Source of the DNA: Linanthus parryae
Taxonomy: Eukaryota > Streptophyta > Magnoliopsida > Ericales > Polemoniaceae
Length of the DNA: 64,000 bases
Direction of reading: 5' to 3'
NCBI GenBank assembly: GCA_023055425.1
Contig: JALGPY010000009.1
Location: 34,205,275 to 34,269,274, forward strand
How positions within the stretch are numbered: the stretch's first letter is position 1; each line of letters begins with the position of its first letter. A model generated the notes under the pieces. It made no database searches. It saw nothing but the letters and a program-made list of their open reading frames with translations, and was not told the origin of the DNA. A program made the translations under genes and the position numbers. Below, in pieces: positions 31,276 to 41,777 of the stretch.

Positions 31276-32590
31276 GTAGAAAAATCTGAGCCTCGGAGAA
31301 ATGGAACCCTCGGGAACCGTCGTTAAAACTTTATGTCCAGCCGGCTAATCAAGTTTTGAAAGTTTCTGAGTTGATTAATGAAGATATAACATGGAATACA
31401 CAATATTCGGAAGATCACTTGGCTCCCATTGACATTGAGGAAGTTTGGCGTATTCCTCTTTCCTCTCAGGTCTTACGGGATTCTCTCCTTTGGAATTTCT
31501 CGGATTTGGTTCATTATATAGTGAAATCGTGCTACATTCTAGCACAAAGGCGCCTAACTAGCGAGAGAGATGAAGGCCCGTCGAGTAATGCGCTCAAAGC
31601 TATGGTGATGATATAGAAGATAAAAGTCCCATCAAAAATCCAGCATCATCTTTGGCGTTGTATCCATAATGGGATCCCAACTGTGGATAAACTTCGAAAA
31701 CACAACATTCAAGTCCCTAATTTCTGTGTTGGCTTCGGGGTTTTGGGAGAATCTACTTCGCACGTCTTGGGGCAGTGCACTGTGGCGAGACAGGTTTGGG
31801 ATCAAATTGAAGGTGCTGCCTTTAACTCAAAGCGGTCGGGTTACTTCTTGGACTGGGCTTGTTACTGGCTTGATTCTTTAAGTCCAGGTGAGCTTATCCC
31901 TTTTGCGGTCACCACCTGGTGGATTTGGTGAGGTCGTACTAGTTCTCTGTTTCGTTACAAAGAAATTTCGGTGGCTCAAATCTTTGAGGAAATTCAACAA
32001 TCTGTTCTTGAGTTTGGAAGTTTGGGTCATCGTCAGGGTAATCAAACCACAATAGCTACTCAGCGACAGCAATGGTAGAAACCCCCTCGAGGCGTGATAA
32101 AAACCAACTTCGACGGTGCATGGTTTTTTTCCTCCAAACGAGCTAGAATTTTGGTGATAATCAGAGATGAGAATGGTGATGTACTAGCAGGATCCTCCGT
32201 TATAGTGCACTCGGGACTCTCGGCTAAGCATGTAGAATCACTGGCAACTCAAGAAGCATTGAGAATGAGCAAGGACCTCAACTTCAATGAGATTATTATG
32301 GAAGGAGATGCCAAGTCTCTCATTGATCAAATCAACCCGGCTAGGAAGGGTGGCTTTGGCGAAGACATTTCTTAAGTTGGGATGGTTATCGAATAAATTG
32401 CTGAACTTGGAAGAAGCTTACCGCATCTTCATATCAGATTCTCTCCTCGAGCCACAAACAGTGTTCCCATCAGCTGGAGTTTCGAGCCAAAGAAGACAAC
32501 TCTACTGTTAGATTTCTCAAAGAAAACATCCCATATGGGGCGAAAAATTGTATTAGTAGTGAAGGTCCCTCTGTAATTGTCCAAGTTTAG
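31276..32590 (+). pseudogene. LINE-type zf-RVT and RNase H (RVT_3) remnant, right of element A
   Basis: This continues the fragment at 16690-16818. Plus-frame pieces are IEEVWRIPLSSQVLRDSLLW near 31430, the zinc-binding zf-RVT stretch TVDKLRKHNIQVPNFCVGFG with ESTSHVLGQC near 31690-31780, and an RNase H domain from about 32094: IKTNFDGAWFFSS, VIIRDENGDVLAGSS, VESLATQEAL, MEGDAKSLIDQI. Frameshifts and stops separate them. Homology fades at about 32590. These domains sit at the C-terminal end of plant L1-type elements. A stand-alone host RNase H-like gene is the alternative. Confidence 0.75.
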
Positions 32591-33034
32591 AGCCCGTTTG
32601 GTGATGCTTTTGCTTTCTAAAACGTTGTTTTTCGAATCTCAAAGTAACTTCAATGCGTTTGGTATTTTTTTTACTGCATTCTAGAAAGAAGTTGGTTCCC
32701 CACAACAGATTTTGAAACAACAGGGGAGGGGTTGCTTTTCAGGACCTGCTTTTCGATAAGTGTATTATTTAACATTCTTATCCATTAATAAATATCCATG
32801 ATTATTTATTTTAATAACTATATTTATTATATCATGTCTGATGTTGTCATTTCGACAGTAACAACAACTCAAAAACACTAATTACCAAACATAAATGTCA
32901 AAAGTGTTTTCCCGCAGCAACTTAAGTATGAAATTTACCACACACTTTTCACTTAGATTTCCACAACAGCTTTCTCATAGTACTTCCTACACAGCAGCTT
33001 TCTAAAATGCCACAACATTACCAAACTAGCCCTT
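32589..33034. mobile_element. Putative hAT-like MITE, about 446 bp
   Basis: The left end 'agagcccgtttggtgatg' and the reverse complement of the right end 'aagggctagtttggtaatg' form imperfect terminal inverted repeats, followed inside by similar 'ttctaaaa'/'ttttagaa' motifs. The 'gggc..gtttggta' end is common among plant hAT-type MITEs. No transposase ORF. A clear 8-bp TSD was not found, so the exact ends are uncertain. Confidence 0.5.
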
Positions 33035-33059
33035 AGTCTTCTGTGGTAATCAATTTCTC

Positions 33060-33081
33060 AATATATATATATATATATATG
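33060..33081. repeat. (AT)n microsatellite
   Basis: About ten uninterrupted AT units. Confidence 0.95.
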
Positions 33082-33164
33082 TTATAATTCCACTTATACA
33101 ATCTACTCATATTGTTGTCATCCGATTATCCGAAAAGTTGTTATAATTCCAATAATATGAATTT

Positions 33165-35207
33165 AGTACTCTTGAGTTGGCTGGTATCTCAGAAAAGAAG
33201 ATCGTGAAGCGACCATCACCGTTGCTTGGCTTTGGGAGTGACGCAAAGATGACCATTGGATGGATTCGTCTAGGGGTCCAGCTTGGAAAGATCAAGTGTT
33301 CGGCTAAGTTTCATGTGATAAGTGTTAATACCACCTACCCTATGATTATTGGACGCGCGTGGATTCATCGTTTTGATATTTTGCCGTCCATGGCGCATCA
33401 GATGATGAAGAAGATTTGGAAACACAAAGTGGTGGATATACAGTGTCGATAAACCCATTCAATTTGAACTAAGCACACTTGACGGAGGCAGTCTGGTTCA
33501 CGGAAATGGATAAAGAGGAGATGTCGGGACCGTTTAAGCCAACTCCCTTGTCCTGACATCAAAGACCAATCGCCAATGGGAGTGATGCTGATGAGAGAAT
33601 CCCAAAAGGAGAAGCAGCCTGCACAAGAAGAGGTATCAAATGCAAAATACCAAAAGAAGAATGTTTAATCTCAGAAAAGAATTTTCAAGCACGAATGGGA
33701 AAAAATGCTATCGCATCTGAAGGTGCGCGGGGTGATCTTCGATGGATGGGGTCGAAGATGTCCCCGAGAAAACCAAGGAGCTAGCGGAAGAAGTGTCAGG
33801 AAAAGAATTTGTTGAAAAACCAATGGAGAATTGAAAGAGGCTCCCGAATGCATGGAAGATACACCAAAGACACAGAAGCAGGAGTTGAAGGAGGTATTCT
33901 TAAGCACAACGGAAGAAAAGAAAATACCGTATTCTTGAGCGCATATCTCAATGACGAAGGAGAATAGGGTTTGCTGAGGCTCTTGACATAGTACAAGGAT
34001 GTGTTTGCTTGGGAATATGACGAAGTGAATTGCTTAGATACATGGGTCACCATGCACAGGTTGGATATCATTCCAGGCACGAGGCCGATAAAACAAAGCG
34101 CGATGAATTTTCGGCCAGAAATCAATGTGAAGATAAAGGAAGAGATATTAAAGTTGCTGAATGCCAAATTCACTGAGCAGGATCATCATCCCACTTGGAT
34201 TTCCAACATCGTACCGGTTGTAAAGAAGAATTGGCAACTTCGAATTTGTGTTGATTTCAGGGACTTCAACCGATTTTTTCCGAAGGATGACTTCCACTGC
34301 CAGACATTGACTTGTTGATTGATTCAACTGCAGGTCATCAGATGTTCAGCTTTATGGATGGATTTAGTGGCTATATTCAAATCAAAATGGACCCTGAAGA
34401 TGCTAAGAAGACGGTTTTCATCACACCAGTAGGAGTATTTTATTATACAGTTATGCCTTCTGGCTTGAAGAATGCCGGTGCGACTTATCAGCGCGCGATG
34501 ATGGCCCTATTTCATGACTTGATGCATCAGGAGGTTGAATTTTACGTGGATGATCTGGTCATTAAATCAAGGCAGAAAGAAGATCACCCGAAGGACTTGA
34601 GAAAGGTTTTCAAGAGATGCAGGAAATTTCAGCTAAAGATGAATCCCGTGAAATGCGCGTTTGGAGTAACTTCGGGAAAGTTTTTAGGATGCTAATTCAT
34701 AGAAAAGGAATCGAGCCTGATATTGCAAAAGTTTCAGATGTCACTAGTCTACCCGCACCACAGACTTGCTTGGGCAAGCTATCGTACTTACGCAGGTTCA
34801 TACCCGCAATTGCAGAGTTAACTTTCTGCTTCAATAATTTGCTGAAGAGAATGCATCATATGTTTGGACAGAAGAGCACTAGGAAATGTTCGAGCAGTTA
34901 AAGACATTACTGACGTATCCCTGGGTCATGATCGCGCCCCAGCTTGGATCACCTTTGCTCCTCTATCTCACCTCAACGAAGAAATCAATCGGGGCTTTGC
35001 TAGCTCAAGAGTTCGAAGGCCAGGAGAGACCCATCTATTATATCTCGCGTGTGGTGCAATCTGCTGAATTCATGTACACAGACATAGAAAGACATTGCCT
35101 TGCTTTATTCTTTGTCATTGGAAAGTTAAAGCATTATTTTGCATCCCATAAAGTAGTGATAATGACTAAAAGCGACCCTATTTGATACTTGTTGGGGCAT
35201 TCTACCT
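33165..35207 (+). pseudogene. Element B protease, reverse transcriptase and first RNase H, broken
   Basis: Homology to A begins in mid-protease (LELAGISEKKIVKRPSPLLG at 33174). It continues with MIIGRAWIHRF, a decayed linker with a TGA at 33718-33720 in the same context as A's TGA, then reverse transcriptase: LRICVDFRDFNRFFPKDDFH, MPSGLKNAGATYQRAM and FYVDDLVIKS (YVDD from 34543). The first RNase H ends near ASHKVVIMTKSDPI (35185), where a hAT-like element is inserted. At least two shifts and several stops are present. The matching gag and N-terminal protease lie 19.6 kb away on the other strand. Confidence 0.88.
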
Positions 35208-35215
35208 CTTGTGGG
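35208..35215. repeat. Left 8-bp target-site duplication of the hAT-like element
   Basis: 'cttgtggg' here and 'cctgtggg' at 37639-37646 match at seven of eight positions, the TSD length of hAT transposons. Confidence 0.65.
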
Positions 35216-37638
35216 TAGGGGTGTTCATGGTCCGATTCGGTCGGTTTTAGAGGATATGAGACACCTAAACCGAAATGTTTGGTTTCAATATTTTCGAAAC
35301 CGAAATACCTTTGGCTTGAAACTTAAAAATTTAAAAACCGTACCGAAAATTCCGGTTCGGTCCGGTTAAACCATTCTTATTGGAACCCATTATATTATGT
35401 ATTCATTCCTAACTTCGACGCAAAGTAATATAACTATAAAAAAGGGCCGTTTTACTTATATCTTTGTTACTTACCGAAAACATCTAAAAAAACTAAGATA
35501 AACTCAACATTTAAAAAAAAAATAGTGGTTCCTTACTTCTCTTTTATCTCAACATGGAGAGATAAAAAAATTGTTTACTAGATTAGGACTATAGTGTGGT
35601 TGTACGACTTAAAGTGTTAAACTCAAACGATGAGGAGTGAGTCAGAACATGGAAGGTAGTAAGAAAAACACTAGAATTTATATTAAAACTTTTCTTGGTG
35701 CGGTGCGGTTTTGTCGGTTCGGTCTCGGTTCGGTTGGTGCCCGGTGATAACTCTGTATTAGAGTTATATTTCTTGCATATTTAATATCGTTTTGCGTGAT
35801 TCCCGGTTGAAATATGAGTTTTACACTATGAATGTTGAGAAAACGTAGAAAGTTGAGTTTTTAGCACTTTATTGTTAATTCGGGCGTTTCGATGCATATT
35901 TCGATGTTATTTGTCAAATATAATCGCTTGGTAAGGTTGTTCATGTTGTCTTTACAGGAACGGATGCTAAACGATGTTAGGAGGCATGAAACGAGCTTCG
36001 GAAACAAAGCAAACTCAAGAGGAAGCAAGAGAAGCAAAGTCGGAGGAGCAAAAGTGACCAATCTCCACTATTTTGATAGTATCTTGAGTTCTACAATAAA
36101 TTTTGGAGTGAGACCAGTGGCAAATGAACGTGTACTCAAATAGCTTTCCAACGATAGGTCACGGAGCTAAACCAGAGATTGTAAGAGAAAGTTAAGGTCT
36201 GTCGAAGAGGATGAATCTGAGTTCATCTCCAGGGGTGTTCGTGCGAACACATTTGTGTTCGTGCGAACGAAAACACTTAGAAAAATTTCGGGACAGCCAA
36301 GAAAAGGTCAAAAACAAGCTGAAAAATTGTAGGAACAAAAAAAGTTTTCGTGCGAACAGAGAGTAAATATCTGTTCGTGCAAACAGAGGTCTAAATCGCA
36401 ATTTTTTGGGCTGTTTTGTAATTTTTAAGAAGTTTGAGCTTTGGGAACTTCTTCTAACCTAGGAGTCCGTCCTTGAGGGATTATTCACGCATATTTGGAG
36501 CAGCCAAAAAAGGGAGGACGGAGGAGGAAGATCCGTACTCACATTGGAGGACTCTAGGGTTTGAATTATTTCTTCTTCTCTTCTCAATCATTGTATGGAG
36601 AAACTTGTAAGTTGTGTTTGGTTGATTACTGTTAGCTAAAATCCATTGCTAGGCATCTCTATGAGATCCTCGGGTTATGTAGACGGATTATTTCCCAGAT
36701 TCAAGTCTTTGTTTCATGCCTATGTATTTGATTCGATGAATAGTTGTTAGTTTCATGATCTAATTGATGATTCTAGTCTATTGACATGACTAGTGTAAGA
36801 TTTGATTGTTATTGAAGCTAGGGTTTGTTCTTGAATCATTGTATTGCTTAAAGTTAATATCGTTCTAAGTCAATTGTTCACGTGCTACACTTAATTCTTA
36901 ATTTTGAAGGAGTCATGACCCGGAAATACTACTTAGCTAGAGAATGCGCGATAGTGATTCTAACTAGCTAGGATGAGACGTGAATAACAACCCTGAATCA
37001 CCGAGACCGAAAAGGAGAAGTGTTAGGATTGGCCTAGTGTGGGTAGATTCGGTAGGATTATTCCATTGTTTCGTGAAACAGTGGGCCGACAGGACCCGTT
37101 ATCGTACCAGTAGATGACCTGCTAGAACGGACCGGTAGACAACATGAGACCGAGAGGAGATTGTAGTTAATCGAGACGTAAAATGACATGAGACCGAGAG
37201 GATATTGTCATAGCCTATTACCTGGCTGAACTAGAATAGGATTAACGTGTTACATAGCTGAACTGGAAATCGTCTACAGCCCTAGGTGATCTAGAGATTG
37301 CCTAGTTTATCCATATCTATTTCTTAAATTAAAAAAATATAAAAATATTAGCTTAGTTGTTATTTTAATTCATAAATCAATCAAATCCTTCCTCTTGTAC
37401 CGTACTCTAGATTAAGTAACTAATTAAATAATCTCAAGTCTGTCCTCGTGGGATCGATAACTCGGGGTTGAAATACCACCCCTATATTACTTGACCGTGC
37501 ACTTGCGCAAACGCATTAAGAAATCGCGTCACCCGGTTCGGTTTTTAAAATAATGAAACCGTACTTTAAGAAAAAAATTGTTGAACCATTGGTTTAGTTA
37601 CGGTTCGGTTTGGTGCGGTCAGTTTATGAACACCCTTA
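35216..37638. mobile_element. Non-autonomous hAT-like transposon holding a solo LTR
   Basis: Terminal inverted repeats are 'taggggtgttcat' at the left and 'atgaacaccctta' at the right (12 of 13 paired). Both ends are rich in GGTTCGG-type motifs pointing inwards. Without the inner solo LTR (35745-37531) and its extra TSD copy the element is about 630 bp and has no transposase ORF. It interrupts B between its two RNase H domains. Confidence 0.75.
35745..37531 (+). mobile_element. Solo LTR (1,787 bp) inside the hAT-like element
   Basis: It starts 'tgataactctg' and ends 'aaatcgcgtca', flanked by a perfect 5-bp TSD 'cccgg' (35740-35744 and 37532-37536). The end region ('cctcgtgggatcgataac', 'gtgcacttgcgcaaacgc') resembles LTR ends of plant Athila/Tat-type gypsy elements. 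No internal region exists, so it is the product of LTR-LTR recombination. A 'gttcgtgcgaac' palindromic motif recurs near 36240-36380. Strand is inferred from that LTR-end resemblance. Confidence 0.75.
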
Positions 37639-37646
37639 CCTGTGGG

Positions 37647-39270
37647 AGGTTGGCAAAGTGGTACATGACCATATCTCAGTATGACATCACATGTGCACGT
37701 CCAAAAGCTGTTAAGTCTCAAGCAGTAGCAGATTTTCTCGCGCTTTTATCAAAAGAGAATTATGAGCCCGTGATGGAGGAAATACTCGAAGGGCTAGATG
37801 TGTGTTCAATAAAACCGCTTTACTGGAAGCTGTACTTCGACGGTTCGTCGACGAGAGCAGGAGGAGGAACGGGAATTGTTCTGAATATGCCCGATGGAGA
37901 GGTCATCTAGATGTCAAACAAACTGGACTTTGCAGTGACCAATAATAAAGACGAATATGAAGCGTTAATCGCATGTCTCCTTGCGGCTAAAGCTTTGGAA
38001 GTCTGGAATCTGATTGTGATGGGAGACTCCAAGTTGATTGTAAAGCAAGCTTCTGGAGAATATGGGTTAAAATAAGTCAACTTGTTGAGCTACAGGTCGA
38101 TTTTGCAAAAGCTGGCCTAGAGGTTCGACTCAGTCAAGTATGAGCATACCCCCAGATCTGATAATCGACTCGCGAATGCTCTTGCTACTCCGGGTTCAAA
38201 AATAAGTGCAGACAAGTTTCCAGCAAAGATCTCGATCGAATTCAAGACTAGCCCTTCCATGGTGAAGGACTTATGCGAAGAGGATTTAGTCGAAGAATAA
38301 GACTGGAGAAAGCATGTCATGCATGTGATCGCCGAAGGAACAAGCAAAGAAAGTTGGATCTCCACAAAAGGATTCTGCATAAAAGACAATTTGCTCTACT
38401 AAAAAGGACCCAGAGGAATCCTAATGCGATGTGTTTCAGAAAAGGAAGGTCGACATCTGTTAGAGAAGATCCATGAAAGCTCTTGTGGAGAAAATGAAGT
38501 CTCTGTTTAGAGAAAGGCTTAGAGATATGGGATCCATTGGCCTCAAATGTCATGTCATGCTGCGATTTTGCAAGGCGCCTGTGATAATTGCGCATTAGTG
38601 AAAGATTCCCTTGAGATTTGTGCTATTGATGACGATGTAGACTGGAGAAAGCCTTTGATCGACTATCTTCAAGATGGAATTCTGACGAGAGATAAGAAGG
38701 GGGCTGAACTACTCAAAAAGAAATCAATTCAATATGTGCTAAAAGAGAAATTGTTGTGGCGAAGAGGACATGATAGGAATCTACTCAGATGCCTAAATGG
38801 TCAAGAAATACAAGAATTCATGGAACTATCTCATCAAGTGGAACATCAAGGAGGTGCCAAACTTTGTAGACAACTTTTGACTGTACGTTATTTTTGGTCA
38901 GACCATGGATGCTGGTGAAGAGTATATAAACTTTTTAGACAAATTTTGACATAAACTTTGTAGACAACTTTTGACAGAAGTCAAACGATGTCAACAATGC
39001 CAGATCATCGGCAATCTGGTGCATGCCCCCGCAGTTGATCTACATGCGCTAGGAACCCCTTGGCCATTTCACGCGTGGTCACAGGACTTTATCGGTCCCA
39101 TCCGTCCAGCATCGCACGAAAACCAGTTCATTTTGACTAGGACCGAACAGTTTACTAAGTGGGTGGAAGCAGTTCCTCTCAAAGCGGAAAAGGCGTTGAA
39201 AGTCGTCAAGTTCATTCAAGAAAACATCATATACTGTTTTGGGATTCCCAAAACAATCTTGTCTGATAAC
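37647..39270 (+). pseudogene. Element B second RNase H, linker and integrase N-terminus
   Basis: B resumes with GRLAKWYMTISQYDITCARP, then the archaeal-type RNase H (YFDGSSTRAGGGTGIVL near 37840, EYEALIACL, MGDSKLIVKQAS near 38030, DNRLANALAT near 38160), the linker and the integrase N-terminus with HQGGAKLC near 38850. The core begins DFIGPIRPASHEN near 39090 and breaks after ILSDNG (39260), where chromovirus F is inserted. Several stops (for example near 37908, 38073 and 38297) and a local triplication at 38859-38975 disrupt it. Confidence 0.87.
38859..38975 (+). repeat. Three copies of a 23-bp repeat inside B integrase
   Basis: 'aaactttgtagacaactttt' and its extension 'gac' occur at 38859-38881 and 38953-38975, and a copy with two changes at 38928-38950. 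Element A has a single, diverged counterpart. It disrupts the integrase zinc-binding region. Confidence 0.8.
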
Positions 39271-39275
39271 GGGAT
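39271..39275. repeat. Left target-site duplication of F
   Basis: 'gggat' here and 'gggac' at 60684-60688 match at four of five positions. Removing F joins SDNG to the integrase continuation after 60688. Confidence 0.7.
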
Positions 39276-41613
39276 TGTAACACCCCCAAATGGCCCAAGC
39301 CGGAGGCCCGGGGATGTCACTCCGTACCCGAGATTAAACCCGGATACAAGGAGATTTTATAACATGGTTCTCAAGAAAAAACATCCACAATAATAAATTA
39401 AAACTAATCCGTTATTACAATCCAATTATTCTAGCCTCAAACCGGGCATAAACAAACTAAAGCAACTAAAATACTAAAGAGTTCTAATTTAAATATGAAA
39501 ATACTAATGATCTAAATGATTAAACTAATGAGCTAAAAGATGAACTAAGCCATTTGATAGTGAAACGCGTTCCCTTTCTATGCCATATTCCCATCCTCTA
39601 GACCCGTGGTGCGGAATCAAAAAGAAACACCACCGTACAAAATCAGCATGAAATACTGGTAAATAAACACCCAAACATGTAAAAATGATGATAGGATAGT
39701 TATAAAACAAAGTATCATTTATAAGTAGGAGTTTTTCTCAAACACAACGGAAATAAAGTTTGACTCTTGTAATAAAACAAGTGAGTTCCCAATTCCATAA
39801 TATTTCCAAACCAATTCCATAATCATTAGGAAATCCAAAATCACATATTAGTTTTCTTTCCATTAACAAAACCAAAAATCCATCATTATTAATTCGTTGT
39901 GACGGGGGAAACCAAACCATCTTGCAAGCATCCAAGACCTTAAGTGTCGACACCCCCAAAGACTCTAGCGGCCAGAGGAGTGAGTACAGGGAGCTATCCG
40001 GGACTTGCAACCGGATTAAATAAAATAAATTGAAACGGAAGACCGAAGTCAACAAGCCCAATGCCAATAGTAACCAATAATAAATGTCCCCGCACAGCTC
40101 TTCCACTTTACGTATTAATTCATTGTTATTATCATGGTTATAGTTTCAAGAAAGACATTTAGCAAGTAAAATCACATATTGCATGTCACATCACATAAAC
40201 ACAGTTTGCGACGTAAAGAAATATAAGAATTCATTTGACACGAAGGAGTTAAGTACACTAGGCATGGCATGTTTACTTACCTCAACGCAAATCCAACTAT
40301 CGCAAATCAGTCGACGTACTCGGTGTACTCGTCGTCGATTAACTCGTCACCTACACGTAACAATACCCTAATTAAACATAATACTCTAGCAATATAACTT
40401 GCTATACTATCTACATGCATATGGAACTCGACGGTTTAGGTCTCTAACACCAACCCAACATCCCACTTAATTCTTACTTCAAAACCAAACCCAAAATCTT
40501 GCCCCAAAATCCTATAACCTAATGTGTACATAATCTAACACATCTTCACCAATTTTATTTCTCCAACTTCCCAAACAGATCATGGCTCAAAAACATTCTC
40601 ATAAGATTCAAAACACTCTGAATAATAATTTTAGCCTCAAACGGATCTGAATTTCGATTCCGGGATCAAAAGTTATGCTAGTTTCAAGTTTCCAATTTCA
40701 CTCAAAATACCCTTACGAGAATTATCAATTTTCATACAACTCATCTCCAAAACGTCTAGTTAATCCCGTATTCAAACAAAACCTAATGTAACATGATTAC
40801 CCACATCAAATCATACTACTACCCACATACTATGATCATCAAATCACCCAAATCGCTTAATCCAACATCCCTTCCAAAACTAGGGTTTTACCCATAAACT
40901 AAGAACATGATTAAACCAAAACTTGATGATTAATCCTACGACTTCACGATTGATGAAATTAACAATATAAATCTGAAAATTGAATATTACATGTAACGTA
41001 CATGAATCGTAAACAAGTGATCAAGAGAACAAGAGATCAACAAGAGAAAAGAAAAGAATAAACAAAACTAGCCCAAACCCGCCGCCCATGGAGGGTCGGA
41101 CGGGGAGAAAGAGAGACGGACGAAGAGAGAGAAAGAAAAAGAGAAAGAAGAAAAATAGAGAGAGAGATATTACCTTAACGGGGAGAGAGAGGCGGCGGCG
41201 GCGGTGTGGCTGCTGCTGCTGCCGTCGGGGAAGAGAGAGGGAGCCGAGAGAGAGAGAGAGAAGGACAGGTGAGAGAGGGAGAGACGTGAGAGAGATAAAG
41301 AGAAATAGGGAGAGTGAGGGTTTTATGAGAGTTGGAAAAAAAAATCAAATTCATAAGGAAGGAAACCCTCATGAATTAGGAAACTTTACGTAGGAAGAAT
41401 ATTGGGTCAAAAGACACTTTTCCCCCTTAATTTTGCCAAAAGACAACTACCTCCCCCCAACTCAAGTAAAAGACACTAAAACTCTTGTATTAAAGTCACA
41501 AAGATCCCCCAAACTCTCGTAACCATTATAATTAACTCTCGAAAATTAAATTAACTCCCCAACACTTACAATAATATCACAAAATACCCATAGTCACAAA
41601 ACGGGATATTTCA
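39276..41613 (-). mobile_element. 3' LTR of F (left in the window)
   Basis: In element orientation it starts 'tgaaatatcccg' (41613) and ends 'ttgggggtgttaca' (39276). It pairs with 58305-60683, differing by scattered substitutions and small indels, for example a longer (GA)n stretch in the other copy. It contains a GGC-repeat and GA-rich tract near 41090-41290. Confidence 0.88.
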
Positions 41614-41626
41614 TCCTTCCCTCCTT
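41614..41626 (-). other. Polypurine tract of F
   Basis: The minus strand reads 'aaggagggaagga' just before the LTR, identical to the tract of element C (584-596). Just upstream is 'cttcgaggacga', also found in G (about 49463). Confidence 0.8.
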
Positions 41627-41777
41627 AAAGAGAATATCGTCCTCGAAGTTTAAACCAAAATCCTCAACAACCAAAAGGTATGAACGTCCACTCAATGGTA
41701 CAAATACTAAATGCAAACCTAAGGTTATGAACGATATGTAATATACTATAACGAATACTGTACTAAAAACCGAAGGG

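Noticed and set aside
36225..36390. Repeated 'gttcgtgcgaac' palindromes in the solo LTR as operators
   Set aside because: Only about three loose copies, with no context to support binding. Noted under the solo LTR only.
41088..41393. Arg/Glu-rich plus-strand ORF in F's LTR
   Set aside because: Product of a GA-rich microsatellite and GGC repeat, not conserved as a frame in the other LTR.
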